DNA of 64,000 bases from Piromyces finnis. Taxonomy: Eukaryota > Neocallimastigomycota > Neocallimastigomycetes > Neocallimastigales > Neocallimastigaceae. Below, in pieces: positions 43,656 through 57,301 of the stretch. The stretch covers positions 496,001 through 560,000 of the forward strand of contig MCFH01000026.1 in the NCBI GenBank assembly GCA_002104945.1, given 5' to 3'. The position numbers and the translations under genes were made by a program. Each line of letters starts with the position of its first letter. Position 1 is the first letter of the stretch. Under the pieces are notes generated by a model. It worked only from the letters and a program-made list of their open reading frames with translations, had not been told where the DNA came from and did not search any database.

Positions 43656-45150
43656 ATACTATAACTAGATATTGTTATTATTAAAAATATATATATATAA
43701 AAATATAAAAATATTTCTAATTGTTTATTATTTATTTCATAAATTTTGTAAAAGTATTTAAATAAAATAAAAAATAAAAACTATTATATATAAATTATTT
43801 AAAAATAAAAATTTAATAAAATTTTTTGATATTTAGTAAATAATTAAGGGTTAGAGTAAAATGATTTTGAGGGTTAGAATTATAGTATAATAATCTAAAT
43901 TTTAACTTGTCAATAAATCTTGTTTTCTTTTAATAAATGTATTATTTATATTATGTAATCATAACATTATTACATATAAAATAAATGGATACAGAAGAGT
44001 TAACAACGCAAGAATTTATAATGAATTGAGTATAGAAATTGAAATATAAAAAGTAGCGTATTTTTATTTTATTATGCAATAATAAATAGTTTTTTTTTTT
44101 TCGAAAATTAACTTGTTTATAATTTTCATTTATTATAACAATATACTTTCATTATAATAATTTAAATATATTTAAATAATACATCCATTTTATTTATATT
44201 AGAAAAATCTTATTTACTGATTATTATAATACACATAAATAATAATAATAAATAAGCATAGATTTTTATTAATTTACTCAGGTATTCATTATATTGAAAT
44301 AAATATTTTAAAACTCAAATTGTTTGGTAAAAATACAAGTTTGAATGTATATTAATACATTTATTTTATTTTATTTTTTTTGTTTTATTAGGTTCTTACA
44401 AATGAAAAAAAAATTATATATAAAACAAATTTAAATATAATCAATATGCATTATATAGATTTTTATAATTGTATTAATAATTTATGTTATTTTTTTTAAA
44501 AAAATAATTACAAATAGTGATGCACAATGAATAAAAAATGAAATAACTTTATCCCCCATGATATTTATAAAAAATTAGGTGTATTAAAGATAATTTAATA
44601 TGTACTATTTAAAAATAAGATAGATCTTGGAAAAGATATTAATTTATTAAAAGGTTAGAATAAAAATATTATTTTTATTATTATTATTTTTTTTACTTTT
44701 TATATATTATATTATTATTTTGTATTTAACAATTAATACTTACACATATATATATATATATAAATAAAAATTATATATATATACATATAAAGAAACAAAT
44801 AGCAATAATTAATATACCTTTTATTTATTATAATTTATCTTTATGTATAATTAATTTAGTAGTTTCATTATTAAACATGTAAAACATTTTTTTTCTAGTT
44901 ATAACAGAACAAATCTTATAGATAATTAATATTTAAAAAAAAAAGAAAAAAAAGAAAAAAAAAAAACATTCTTATTAAATAATAATAAAAATATAAATAA
45001 CTATGGGTGTTATAAAAACAAAAATATTTATATTACTTTCATTTTTTTTAAAATTTTATATAAATAAAACTTTTAACTATTTATTTCGTGGTTTTTGAGT
45101 GCATTTATATAATTAGAAATCAAATATATATTATTATTAAATTATTTTTT
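43656..45150. other. Intergenic, AT-rich
   Basis: Spacer between the MFS gene and the segmental array. It holds AT repeats and homopolymers. Nothing coding is seen. Confidence 0.5.
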
Positions 45151-45620
45151 TTTTGTATTATAAAAAGTAATAACCAATCTACTCTTAAATGCATTTATAT
45201 TTTTGAATATTGACCTTTATTTAAGTAATGAATAGTGAAAAATCAAAATATATTGAAAAAGTTAGATTGAATATAGATATATAGCTTATTGCATTGTTTA
45301 TTGACACATTGTTCAATAACCTAATATGAAAATGAAATATGTATTATGAATTATTATAGAAAGTTGACTTTGACCTTTTTATCTACTCTTAATTGAATGA
45401 TGCAAAAGTGAAAAAGAGAAAAGAAAAAAGAGAGAGAAAAAACTAAGTAGAAATAAAAAAAATACATAAAAATATAATAAAAGCATAAATCTATATTATT
45501 ATTTATATAAAGGGGTAAATTATATTTTTTTTTGAAATTATTGCAAATTATTTTTTATTTTATTTTTAATTTTTTTTTCAATTCAATTTTTAATACATTA
45601 TTAATATTTATTTATGTATC

Positions 45621-45754
45621 ATGATTATTACATTGTCCATGTCACATGTTACATTATTTTTTTATGTTTTTCATTATCCTGAATTAAATGTATTGTCCAT
45701 AAAATCTTGGATAAAGTATTTTCTTTTATTCTTCCTTTATTCTGTAATTAAAGG
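45621..45754 (+). other. Candidate 5' exon with uORF, unit 1
   Basis: A 44-codon open stretch from ATG 45621 (hydrophobic; starts MIITLSMSHV) runs into a strong GTAAGT donor at 45755. A pyrimidine-rich GCATAG acceptor follows at 46639-46644, 116 nt before the gene's ATG. Splicing would put the small frame against an early stop, so it is best read as a uORF in a spliced leader exon. Confidence 0.45.
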
Positions 45755-46760
45755 GTAAGTAATTATTAAAGTTATATTAGCATTTACATATATTTTAATA
45801 TTTTAAAATCTTTTATCTGTAATATTTAAGAATATAAAGAACATAGTAATAGTATAATGTATAAAGTATAATATTTATTTTTTTTTTTTTTTTATTATTT
45901 AATATATAATAAATTTCTAAAAAGTTAAATATTTAATATTTATATTGTTATTATATTATCTATATAAAATTTTATAATTAAATATATATAATAAATATAA
46001 AAGAACCTTTATCCTTTTATAGAATTTTATTATGTAAATTATATATAAATATAAATATAAATATAAATATATTTGTTTAAAGACATTTGTAATGTAGTCT
46101 TTTTAAAGTCATTGAACTCTTAAGCTTAAGTATTAGAAATATGTAATTTGTAATATTTTATTTAAAAAGAGGTATTTTTCATAATATATAATTAATAAGT
46201 GTTAGATAATATCAAAATATTAAATAATATTAAATAGTATTATATATAAAAATAATATATAATATTATAAAGTTAATAAAGTACCATTTAATTAAATTAA
46301 AAAATGATTATTATTTTAGTGATTTAAATATAATTAATTATTATATTACATCACTATATTATACTATATTATACTATATTGGTTAAAGCATTATTATACA
46401 ATAATATTGTGTTTCTCTAAAAACAAACCTAATTTTCTTATTTTTTGTTTTTATTATATATTAACAAAAAATTTATTGGATAATAAATAGTGAATAAATA
46501 ATTATATATAATTATCTTTACATATATTTTAAATAAAAGAATATATATATAAATGTACATATTCCTATCTTTTTATTTTCGTTATTTAGCAATATATATA
46601 TTTTTGTTATTTACAATATTTATTTACTTATTTTTTTTGCATAGAATAAACAAACAAATAAACATACAATATAAATAAAAAGAATAATATTTGTAATACT
46701 AAATATAAATACTTTTATAATACAAATATTAGTAATATTTTTAAAAATAAAACAATTTTA

Positions 46761-48629
46761 ATGTCCACTACTTTATATTTTATTTTATTTTTTATTTTAT
46801 TCATTACTTTTTGTTTTAGTAGTAGCACTATGATTTATAAAACTTTTTTTAAAAATTTAAAGAGAAATCAATTTGAATATTTAAACTTTAATGGTTTAAA
46901 ATATTCAGAAATTAAATATATTATTAAAGTTACCTACTTGTTTTATAAAATGAAAGAGATGAAAAGAAATGACATTAAAAATAAATTCTTTTTATCTTTT
47001 CAAAACAAATTTAAGATAAGTATGAAAAAGCAAATTAATAATATATATTTAATTAAAAAATTTCAAAATTTAGAGGATTCTTATTCCTTAAAACATATGA
47101 AATTAAGGAAAGGAATTCAAAGAATAAAAAATAAAGAAAATAATTCTTTAAATAATAAAGAATATTTTCATTTAATTAAAAAAACTAAAGATAAGCATTT
47201 AATTCGAAAATCGTCGAAAAAATGCTTATTTAATATTAAAGATTTTATTACAAAAAAGGATATTAAAAACAATCAGAAAATATTCCTTGAATTTTGTAAT
47301 AATAAATATAGTTATATTAATTATAACTTTTTGAATAATAATGATCCAATTGTTGATTCCTTGGATCAAATTAAAGAAGAAAAAGAAGAAATAAGTTATG
47401 AAGAAAATGGTAATTATACCATTTTTAATATTCCTAATAATGAAAAAGTCGAAAAAGAAGAAGATATAAAAGAAGATATGAATGAAGAAAAGGTCGATAA
47501 AAAAGAATATGATAATGATGAAGAAATTGAAGAAATAAATGAAGAAATTGAAGAAATAAATGAAGAAATTGGAGATGATGGTACCATTATTTATGTTCCG
47601 GATGAAGAAGTTGATAAAGATAATGAAAGAGATGTCATACAAATTATTTTATCTCTTTTCAAAGATCGAATCAATGAAAAAGAAGAAGATGATGATAATG
47701 GAAAAGAAGAAGAAGAAGAAAAAGAAGAAAAAGAAGAAAAAGAGTATGATGGTGATGAAGAACAATCTAATGAAAATAATTATCTTGGAATTATTTCACA
47801 TGAATCAAAATCAAATGATCAAAGTATGGAAGAAGAAAGTAATAAATCATTAATTTTATTTTCAGAAGAAGAAGAAGAAGAAGAAGAAGAAAGAAAAGAA
47901 AAAGAAAGAAATGATGTAATGGAAGAAAGTGTTAATAATATTATTCCATTTTCTTTAAGTGATCAAATCGTTAAAGATGATGATAGAATTACAGCATTAT
48001 TTCAGTCACATCAAAACAACAATAACAACTACATTAATGAAGATGACAATAGTACAATTATTTTGAGTTCTGGAGAAGAAGAAGAAGAAGAAGAAGAAGA
48101 AAAAGAAGAAGATGAAAATGAAAAAGAAACATTTGAAAAAGAAGAAACAGAAGAAGAAGATTTTGAAGAAAAAATGAAAAGGAATACTTTTAATGAATTG
48201 GAATATTATTATACGAGTCCAATTGATTATACACCTTCCATTGAAAATATCGAAAACTTGCAAGAAAGAGTTAATCTATTAAATTGTAAACTAAAATTAT
48301 CCCAATATATATTACCGAATCTTGACAAGAAAAAGTATTTTATGAGGTTGACAGAAATTCAAGAAGCTATTATTTATATCAGATCAATTTACAGAAGGAA
48401 GAATAAGAAGATCCAAAAGTTAAAGAAAGAGACTGAAACAAATGCATTAGCAAGAAAGAGCACCAGAACTATAGGAAGAAAAGCCAAGAAAGTAGAAGTT
48501 CAAAGTTTAATTAATATAAATAAAATTAAAGCAAAGGAAGAAAAAAAATCTACCATAGATTTAATAATTAATAATATGAAAAGTTTAAAATTAAACAAGC
48601 AACGAAACATATTAAAAAATGAAATATAA
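46761..48629 (+). CDS. Tandem family protein, copy 1: hydrophobic N-terminus, acidic middle, HLH-like C-terminus
   Basis: 622 codons, not recognised as a known family. Residues 1-24 are a strongly hydrophobic segment (signal peptide or membrane anchor), followed by a Lys/Asn-rich basic region to about 200. The middle (200-480) is highly acidic, built of EEIEEINEEI-type repeats and Glu/Lys runs that differ in length between copies. The last 121 residues are the most conserved: 502-547 (ERVNLLNCKLKLSQYILPNL, a DKKKYF loop, then MRLTEIQEAIIYIRSI) match the hydrophobic spacing of a helix-loop-helix, including the helix-1 terminal Pro and the A-x-x-YI of helix 2. No basic DNA-binding helix precedes it, and a Lys-rich tail follows. 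Function unknown. Start chosen because all copies keep the ATG and the hydrophobic segment. Confidence 0.75.
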   Translation: MSTTLYFILFFILFITFCFSSSTMIYKTFFKNLKRNQFEYLNFNGLKYSEIKYIIKVTYLFYKMKEMKRNDIKNKFFLSFQNKFKISMKKQINNIYLIKKFQNLEDSYSLKHMKLRKGIQRIKNKENNSLNNKEYFHLIKKTKDKHLIRKSSKKCLFNIKDFITKKDIKNNQKIFLEFCNNKYSYINYNFLNNNDPIVDSLDQIKEEKEEISYEENGNYTIFNIPNNEKVEKEEDIKEDMNEEKVDKKEYDNDEEIEEINEEIEEINEEIGDDGTIIYVPDEEVDKDNERDVIQIILSLFKDRINEKEEDDDNGKEEEEEKEEKEEKEYDGDEEQSNENNYLGIISHESKSNDQSMEEESNKSLILFSEEEEEEEEERKEKERNDVMEESVNNIIPFSLSDQIVKDDDRITALFQSHQNNNNNYINEDDNSTIILSSGEEEEEEEEEKEEDENEKETFEKEETEEEDFEEKMKRNTFNELEYYYTSPIDYTPSIENIENLQERVNLLNCKLKLSQYILPNLDKKKYFMRLTEIQEAIIYIRSIYRRKNKKIQKLKKETETNALARKSTRTIGRKAKKVEVQSLININKIKAKEEKKSTIDLIINNMKSLKLNKQRNILKNEI

Positions 48630-51203
48630 GAAAATACATATATAAGCAATTACTACAATTTTTCTATTATGAGAAATGATATAAACAAACAATATAAACA
48701 ACAATATTTTATTTAAAATTTATAATAAAAGTTTATTTACCTTTTTTTTTTGTTATAAAATATCATTATATAGATTACAATATTATATAGACTATTATTA
48801 TTATATAGATTATATAGATTAATAAAATTACTTCTTCATTATTATTTATTAATATCTTTTACTGCAAATTATAAAAATTATAACAAACGTAAAAAATATA
48901 AAATACATAATTATAAAATTATTACTTTATTATCTTTTAATTTAATTGTTAATATTTATTTTATTATTTTTATTATTATTATTATTTTTATTATTACTTA
49001 CTTTTTATTGCTACATTTGTTTAAAGTTTTATTATTATAACATATATATAAATATATAAATAAATATATAAATAAAACATTTAAATAAAATTCAAAAGAA
49101 AAAATATTATTGAATGCATTAATAATTATTACTGAAATGAATTTAAATTGATTATTTTTATTTTTTTAAATAAATATTTCCATAGTCTTCATGAAGATGT
49201 TATTTTATACATATGTGTTACTTCGAATATCATAATATTGATTGAAAAAAAAAAGTAATTATTTATTTGAAATATCATTTTATGAATATTATAAAAAATT
49301 AATATTAAATAAAGTATAATAAAAAATTTTAAAATTAATTTTCATGAACTCTTTTTTTTTTTTTCTTATAAATATAAATAAATAATATTGTATAAGTTAC
49401 CTCTTTTAAAGTGAATAATATATAATAAAAATTATAGTACAGTTTATAAAGGATAATAACAATGATATAAATCATTGTATTATTTTAAGATTCAATCTCT
49501 CTATTTATATCATCACCTTGATAATTTTGAGATTATTTTCTTAGCACACAAACATATATATATATATAAATATTTGATTCTACTATTTATCATTAATTAA
49601 ATGCCACTATAATAAGAATTGCATAATTATTAATAATATTTAAGCCCATTTTAACTTTATATAATACTTATTACATTACATTATGTTATAATACATGATA
49701 AATATGTAGATATGTACTATAAACATTTAATATTTTTTTTTGTAAAATATGGTGATTTAACAATGTATATAATTTTATTTAATATTATCATCATGATTTT
49801 TAAATGTTATTAATATCTTTTGTTCCGTTAACAATATATAGAGAATATAAAAATGTTGGCATTCTTTTAATAATTTTCCATGTTTTTCATTTAATACTTA
49901 ATAAAATAATGTTGACTATTTAATAAAATTATGCAGACTTATTTTCTTTATAGATTCAATTTATTTACCAAAAAATGATAGATTCTTGGTACATATATAC
50001 ATATATTAATAATATAATGTAAAAAGTATAAAAGTATATTATTAAAAGTTAAAAAATACCAAAATGTTGATAATTTTAATAATAATTGCATAATTACATA
50101 ATGTAATGTGCTACATCTAGCCATTAATATAATCATTATTGTACAATTATTTAATATAAGACAGGTATATATCATTGAAAAATGGATAAATAGTCCAATA
50201 TATAATATAATTAATAAATTTGTAATATAAATGTTAATTGAAAAATTAATATTTAATAAATATAATTTGATATATATCCTATTATTATATTTAATGCAAT
50301 TTTTTTTGAAAAAAGAAATACCACAATATTGTTTAATACATTGAAATTAATATGTAGATTAACTATTAATATGGTATATTAATTATATATTATTAAAATG
50401 TATAAGTATATAAATATATGTAAATATATAAATGTATAATTATATAAGTATATAAGTATATAGGTATATAAGTATATAAATATATGAATGTAAAAATTTA
50501 AAAGAGTTTATAAAATTTTAAAGCAATATAATTTTATAAATATATATTTACCTATTTTAATATTAGATTAATATTTCTTTGATATAGTATATAGCTTTTA
50601 ATTTTTAATTCAAATTAGCCTAAATTAATAATTTTGTTATATATTGTATATAATATTAAAGAATTTTAATATATTTAAATCATAAAAATAAAAACTTATA
50701 ATTCTGAAATATAGATAAATAGATATAAGCGTATATAATATTATGGTAAAAAAATGATGATTATATAAATTTATTATCGTTGAATCATCATTATTGCATT
50801 ATTTTACTATTAAAGTTAATATTTAATTTAGATAAATGACAAAGTAATAATAAAAGATATTGGTTAATAGATAATCTTTAAAAAATAGAAATAGTAAAAT
50901 AATAAAAATTTATATGTTAAAGTCAAGAAGAACTAAAATAAAAATAATATAAAATAAGAAATTAATTATTAATCAAATATCCTAATAATTTATTTTTGTT
51001 CTTCAGAAATTAGAGTAACGATAAAAAAATATGATAACTTAAATCTTTCTCAAGAGAATAATGAATAAGTATTATGATAATTTACCTTAATTTTTAAAAA
51101 AATAAGAACATCATAAAAATCTAAAGAAATGAAAATGGATAAAAAAAATGTTAATAAGCATAAAAAGTATTATCTTTAGTAAAGATTATAAATATAATAA
51201 TTA
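48630..51203. other. Downstream noncoding part of unit 1
   Basis: 3' UTR and AT-rich spacer, with a TATAAGTA-type minisatellite at 50400-50490. It is nearly identical to 54782-57300. A 75-codon minus-strand frame at 49948-50175 is preserved only because the DNA is duplicated. Confidence 0.5.
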
Positions 51204-51250
51204 GTATTCTTGTTCGTATTCTTGTTCGTATTCTTGTTCGTATTCTTGTT
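51204..51250. repeat. 12-bp minisatellite at the unit junction
   Basis: Four units of GTATTCTTGTTC just before the start of unit 2. The same tract has four units at 57302-57348 and two at 62045-62067, each just before the next unit. Confidence 0.92.
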
Positions 51251-51736
51251 AAATTGTTATTTTAATGTTATTTTGTATTATAAAAAGTAATAACCAATCT
51301 ACTCTTAAATGCATTTATATTTTTGAATATTGACTTTATTTAAGTAATGAATAGTGAAAAATCAAAATATATTGAAAAAGTTAGATTGAATATAGATATA
51401 TAGCTTATTGCATTGTTTATTGACACATTGTTCAATAACCTAATATGAAAATGAAATGTATTATGAATTATTATAGAAAGTTGACTTTGACCTTTTTATC
51501 TACTCTTAATTGAATGATGCAAAAGTGAAAAAGAGAAAAGAAAAAAGAGAGAGAAAAAACTAAGTAGAAATAAAAAAATACATAAAAATATAATAAAAGC
51601 ATAAATCTATATTATTGTTTATATAAAGGGGTAAATTATATTTTTTTTTGAAATTATTGCAAATTATTTTTTATTTTATTTTTAATTTTTTTTTCAATTC
51701 AATTTTTAATACATTATTAATATTTATTTATGTATC

Positions 51737-51870
51737 ATGATTATTACATTGTCCATGTCACATGTTACATTGTTTTTTTATGTTTTTCATTATCCTGAAT
51801 TAAATGTATTGTCCATAAAATCTTGGATAAAGTATTTTCTTTTATTCTTCCTTTATTCTGTAATTAAAGG
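51737..51870 (+). other. Candidate 5' exon with uORF, unit 2
   Basis: The 44-codon frame and GTAAGT donor (51871) of unit 1 are preserved, with only a silent change in this stretch. The GCATAG acceptor is at 52791-52796, again exactly 116 nt before the gene's ATG. Confidence 0.45.
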
Positions 51871-52912
51871 GTAAGTAATTATTAAAATTTTATTAGCATT
51901 TACATATATTTTAATATTTTAAACTCTTTTATCTGTAATATTTGAGCATATAAAGAACATAGTAATAGTATAATGTATAAAGTATAATATTAATTTTTTT
52001 TTTTTATTTTTTATTATTTAATATATAATAAATTTCTAAAAAGTTAAATATTTAATAAGATTTATATTGTTATTATATTACCTATATAAAATTATTAATT
52101 AAATATATATAGTAAATATAAAAGAACCTTTATCCTTTTATAGAATTTTATTATGTAAATTATATATATAAATATAAATATAAATATAAATATATTTGTT
52201 TAAAGACGTTTGTATTGTTGTATTTTTAAAGTTTTTTATTTATCATTGAACTCTTAAGCTTGAGTATTAGAAATATGTAATTTGTAATATTTTATTTATA
52301 AAGAGGTATTTTTCATAATATATAATTAATAAGTGTTAGATAATATCAAAACATTAAATAATATTAAATAGTATTATATATAAAAATAATATATAATAAT
52401 ACTATATAATACTATAATATTATAAAGTTAATAAAGTACCATATAATTAAATTAAAAAATGATTATTTTAGTGATTTAAATATAATTAATTATTATATTA
52501 CATCACTATATTATACTATATTGGTTAAAGCATTATTATACAATAATATTGTGTTTCTCTAAAAACAAACCTATTTTTTTTTTTTTTTTTCGTTTTTATT
52601 ATATATTAGAAATTTATTGGATAATGAATAGTGAATAGATAATTATATATATAATTATATAATTATCTTTTACATATATTTTAAATAAAAAAATATATAT
52701 ATGAATGTACATATTCCTATCTTTTTATTTTCGTTATTTAGCAATATATATATTTTTGTTATTTATAATATTTATTTACTTATTTTTTTTGCATAGAATA
52801 AACAAACAAATAAACATACAATATAAATAAAAAGAATAATATTTGTAATACTAAATATAAATATTTTTATAATACAAATATTAATAATATTTTTAAAAAT
52901 AAAACAATTTTA

Positions 52913-54781
52913 ATGTCTACTACTTTATATTTTATTTTATTTTTTATTTTATTCATTACTTTTTGTTTTAGTAGTAGCACTATGATTTATAGAAATTTTT
53001 TTAGAAGTTTAAAGAGAAATCAATTTGAATATTTAAACTTTAATGGTTTAAAATATTCAGAAATTAAATATATTATTAAAGTTGCTTACTTGTTTTATAA
53101 AATGAAAGAGATGAAAAGAAATGACATTAACAATAAATTCTTTTCATCTTTTCAAAACAAATTTAAGATAAGTATGAAAAAACAAATTAATAATATATAT
53201 TTAATTAAAAAATTTCAAAATTTAGAGGATTCTTATTCCTTAAAACATATGAAATTAAGGAAAGGAATTCAAAGAATAAAAAATAAAGAAAATAATTCTT
53301 TAAATAATAAAGAATATTTTCATTTAATTAAAAAAACTAAAGATAAGCATTTAATTCGAAAATCGTCGAAAAAATGCTTATTTAATATTAAAGATTTTAT
53401 TACAAAGAAGGATATTAAAAACAATCAGAAAATATTCCTTGAATTTTGTAATAATAAATATAGTTATATTAATTATAACTTTTTGAATAATAATGATCCA
53501 ATTGTTGATTCCTTGGATCAAATTAAAGAAGAAAAAGAAGAAATAAGTTATGAAGAAAATGGTAATTATACCATTTTTAATATTCCTAATAATGAAAAAG
53601 TCGAAAAAGAAGAAAATATAAAAGAAGATATGAATGAAGAAAAGGTCGATAAAAAAGAATATGATAATGATGAAGAAATTGAAGAAATAAATGAAGAAAT
53701 TGAAGAAATGAATGAAGAAATTGGTGATGATGGTACCATTATTTATGTTCCGGATGAAGAAGTTGATAAAGATAATGAAAGAGATGTTATACAAATTATT
53801 TTATCTCTTTTCAAAGATCGAATCAATGAAAAAGAAGGAGAAGATGAAAATGAAAATGATGATAGTGGAAAAGAAGAAGAAAAAGAAGAAGAAGAAAAAG
53901 AGTATGATGGTGATGAAGAACAATCTAATGAAAATAATTATCTTGGAATTATTTCACATGAATCAAAATCAAATGATCAAAGTATGGAAGAAGAAAGTAA
54001 TAAATCATTAATTTTATTTTCAGAAGAAGAAGAAGAAGAAGAAGAAGAAAGAAAAGAAAAAGAAGAAAAAGAAAGAAATGATGTAATGGAAGAAAGTGTT
54101 AATAATATTATTCAATTTTCTTTAAGTGATCAAATCGTTAAAGATGATGATAGAATTACAGCATTATTTCAGTCAAATCAAAACAACAATAACAACTACA
54201 TTAATGAAGATGACAATAGTACAATTATTTTGAGTTCTGGAGAAGAAGAAGAAGAAGAAGAAGAAGAAAAAGAAGAAGAAACATTTAAAAAAGAAGAAAC
54301 TGAAGAAGAAGATTTTGAAGAAAAAATGAAAAGAAATACTTTTAATGAATTGGAACATTATTATATGAGTCCAATTGATTATACACCTTCCATTGAAAAT
54401 ATCGAAAACTTGCAAGAAAGAGTTAATCTATTAAATTGTAAACTAAAATTATCCCAATATATATTACCGAATCTTGACAAGAAAAAGTATTTTATGAGGT
54501 TGACAGAAATTCAAGAAGCTATTATTTATATCAGATCAATTTACAGAAGGAAGAATAAGAAGATCCAAAAGTTAAAGAAAGAGACTGAAACAAATGCATT
54601 AGCAAGAAAGAGCACCAGAACTATAGGAAGAAAAGCCAAGAAAGTAGAAGTTCAAAGTTTAATTAATATAAATAAAATTAAAGCAAAGGAAGAAAAAAAA
54701 TCTACCATAGATTTAATAATTAATAATATGAAAAGTTTAAAATTAAATAAACAACAAAACATATTAAAAAATGAAATATAA
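52913..54781 (+). CDS. Tandem family protein, copy 2
   Basis: 622 codons with the same layout as copy 1. The N-terminal region carries private changes (RNFFRSL for KTFFKNL, VAYLF for VTYLF, NNKFFSSF for KNKFFLSF). The acidic middle has indels in Glu/Asp repeats that happen to balance in length. The HLH-like C-terminus is identical in the last 121 residues except one (Gln for Arg near the end). It shares the EHYYMSPID wording with copy 3, not copy 1. Confidence 0.75.
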   Translation: MSTTLYFILFFILFITFCFSSSTMIYRNFFRSLKRNQFEYLNFNGLKYSEIKYIIKVAYLFYKMKEMKRNDINNKFFSSFQNKFKISMKKQINNIYLIKKFQNLEDSYSLKHMKLRKGIQRIKNKENNSLNNKEYFHLIKKTKDKHLIRKSSKKCLFNIKDFITKKDIKNNQKIFLEFCNNKYSYINYNFLNNNDPIVDSLDQIKEEKEEISYEENGNYTIFNIPNNEKVEKEENIKEDMNEEKVDKKEYDNDEEIEEINEEIEEMNEEIGDDGTIIYVPDEEVDKDNERDVIQIILSLFKDRINEKEGEDENENDDSGKEEEKEEEEKEYDGDEEQSNENNYLGIISHESKSNDQSMEEESNKSLILFSEEEEEEEEERKEKEEKERNDVMEESVNNIIQFSLSDQIVKDDDRITALFQSNQNNNNNYINEDDNSTIILSSGEEEEEEEEEKEEETFKKEETEEEDFEEKMKRNTFNELEHYYMSPIDYTPSIENIENLQERVNLLNCKLKLSQYILPNLDKKKYFMRLTEIQEAIIYIRSIYRRKNKKIQKLKKETETNALARKSTRTIGRKAKKVEVQSLININKIKAKEEKKSTIDLIINNMKSLKLNKQQNILKNEI

Positions 54782-57301
54782 GAAAATACATATATAAGCA
54801 ATTACTACAATTTTTCTATTATGAGAAATGATATAAACAAACAATATAAACAACAATATTTTATTTAAATTTTATAATAAAAGTTTATTTACCTTTTTTT
54901 TTGTTATAAAATATCATTATATAGATTATATAGATTAATAAAATTACTTCTTCATTATTATTTATTAATATCTTTTACTGCAAATTATAAAAATTATAAC
55001 TAACGTAAAAATATAAAATACATAATTATAAAATTATTACTTTATTATCTTTTAATTTAATTGTTAATATTTATTTTATTATTTTTATTATTATTATTTT
55101 CTTTTTATTATTACTTACTTTTTATTGCTATATTTGTATAAAGTTTTATTATTATAACATATATATAAATAAAATATATAAATAAAATTTAAAAGAAAAA
55201 ATATTATTGAATGCTTTAATAATTATTACTGAAATGAATTTAAATTGATTATTTTTATTTTTTTGAATAAATATTTCCATAGTTTTCATAAAGATGTTAT
55301 TTTATACATATGTGTTACTTCGAATATCATAATATTGATTGAAAAAAAAAGTAATTATTTATTTGAAATATCATTTTATGAATATTATAAAAAATTAATA
55401 TTAAATAAAGTATAATAAAAAATTTTAAAATTAATTTTCATGAACTCTTTTTTTTTTTTTCTTATAAATATAAATAAATAATATTGTATAAGTTACCTCT
55501 TTTAAAGTGAATAATATATAATAAAAATTATAGTACAGTTTATAAAGGATAATAACAATGATATAAATCATTGTATTATTTTAAGATTCAATCTCTCTAT
55601 TTATATCATCACCTTGATAATTTTGAGATTATTTTCTTAGCACACAAACATATATATATATATAAATATTTGATTCTACTATTTATCATTAATTAAATGC
55701 CACTATAATAAGAATTGCATAATTATTAATAATATTTAAGCCCATTTTAACTTTATATAATACTTATTACATTACATTATGTTATAATACATGATAAATA
55801 TGTAGATATGTACTATAAACATTTAATATTTTTTTTTGTAAAATATGGTGATTTAACAATGTATATAATTTTATTTAATATTATCATCATGATTTTTAAA
55901 TGTTATTAATATCTTTTGTTCCGTTAACAATATATAGAGAGTATAAAAATGTTGGCATTCTTTTAATAATTTTCCATGTTTTTCATTTAATACTTAATAA
56001 AATAATGTTGACTATTTAATAAAATTATGCAGACTTATTTTCTTTATAGATTCAATTTATTTACCAAAAAATGATAGATTCTTGGTACATATATACATAT
56101 ATTAATAATATAATGTAAAAAGTATAAAAGTATATTATTAAAAGTTAAAAAATACCAAAATGTTGATAATTTTAATAATAATTGCATAATTACATAATGT
56201 AATGTGCTACATCTAGCCATTAATATAATCATTATTGTACAATTATTTAATATAAGACAGGTATATATCATTGAAAAATGGATAAATAGTCCAATATATA
56301 ATATAATTAATAAATTTGTAATATAAATGTTAATTGAAAAATTAATATTTAATAAATATAATTTGATATATATCCTATTATTATATTTAATGCAATTTTT
56401 TTTGAAAAAAGAAATACCACAATATTGTTTAATACATTGAAATTAATATGTAGATTAACTATTAATATGGTATATTAATTATATATTATTAAAATGTATA
56501 AGTATATAAATATATGTAAATATATAAATGTATAATTATATAAGTATATAAGTATATAGGTATATAAGTATATAAATATATGAATGTAAAAATTTAAAAG
56601 AGTTTATAAAATTTTAAAGCAATATAATTTTATAAATATATATTTACCTATTTTAATATTAGATTAATATTTCTTTGATATAGTATATAGCTTTTAATTT
56701 TTAATTCAAATTAGCCTAAATTAATAATTTTGTTATATATTGTATATAATATTAAAGAATTTTAATATATTTAAATCATAAAAATAAAAACTTATAATTC
56801 TGAAATATAGATAAATAGATATAAGCGTATATAATATTATGGTAAAAAAATGATGATTATATAAATTTATTATCGTTGAATCATCATTATTGCATTATTT
56901 TACTATTAAAGTTAATATTTAATTTAGATAAATGACAAAGTAATAATAAAAGATATTGGTTAATAGATAATCTTTAAAAAATAGAAATAGTAAAATAATA
57001 AAAATTTATATGTTAAAGTCAAGAAGAACTAAAATAAAAATAATATAAAATAAGAAATTAATTATTAATCAAATATCCTAATAATTTATTTTTGTTCTTC
57101 AGAAATTAGAGTAACGATAAAAAAATATGATAACTTAAATCTTTCTCAAGAGAATAATGAATAAGTATTATGATAATTTACCTTAATTTTTAAAAAAATA
57201 AGAACATCATAAAAATCTAAAGAAATGAAAATGGATAAGAAAATAATACTAATAAGCATAAAAAGTATTATCTTTAGTAAAGATTATAAATATAATAATT
57301 A
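54782..57301. other. Downstream noncoding part of unit 2
   Basis: Nearly identical to the corresponding part of unit 1. No gene of its own is evident. Confidence 0.5.

Larger units (their letters stand above)
45151..51270 (+). repeat. Segmental tandem array, unit 1 (6.12 kb)
   Basis: First of the head-to-tail units. It begins TTTTGTATTATAAAAAG, carries the gene at 46761-48629 and ends after a GTATTCTTGTTC minisatellite at 51204-51250. Its downstream half (about 49000-51250) is almost identical to that of unit 2. Confidence 0.95.

Noticed and set aside
47226-48263. Minus-strand Phe/Ile-rich frames inside the tandem genes (also in the other two units)
   Set aside because: They are antisense shadows of the Lys/Glu/Asn-rich coding strand.
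49948-50175. A 75-codon minus-strand frame identical in units 1 and 2 (second copy 56044-56271)
   Set aside because: All of the surrounding noncoding DNA is equally identical, the frame is deleted in unit 3, and its composition is that of random AT-rich sequence.
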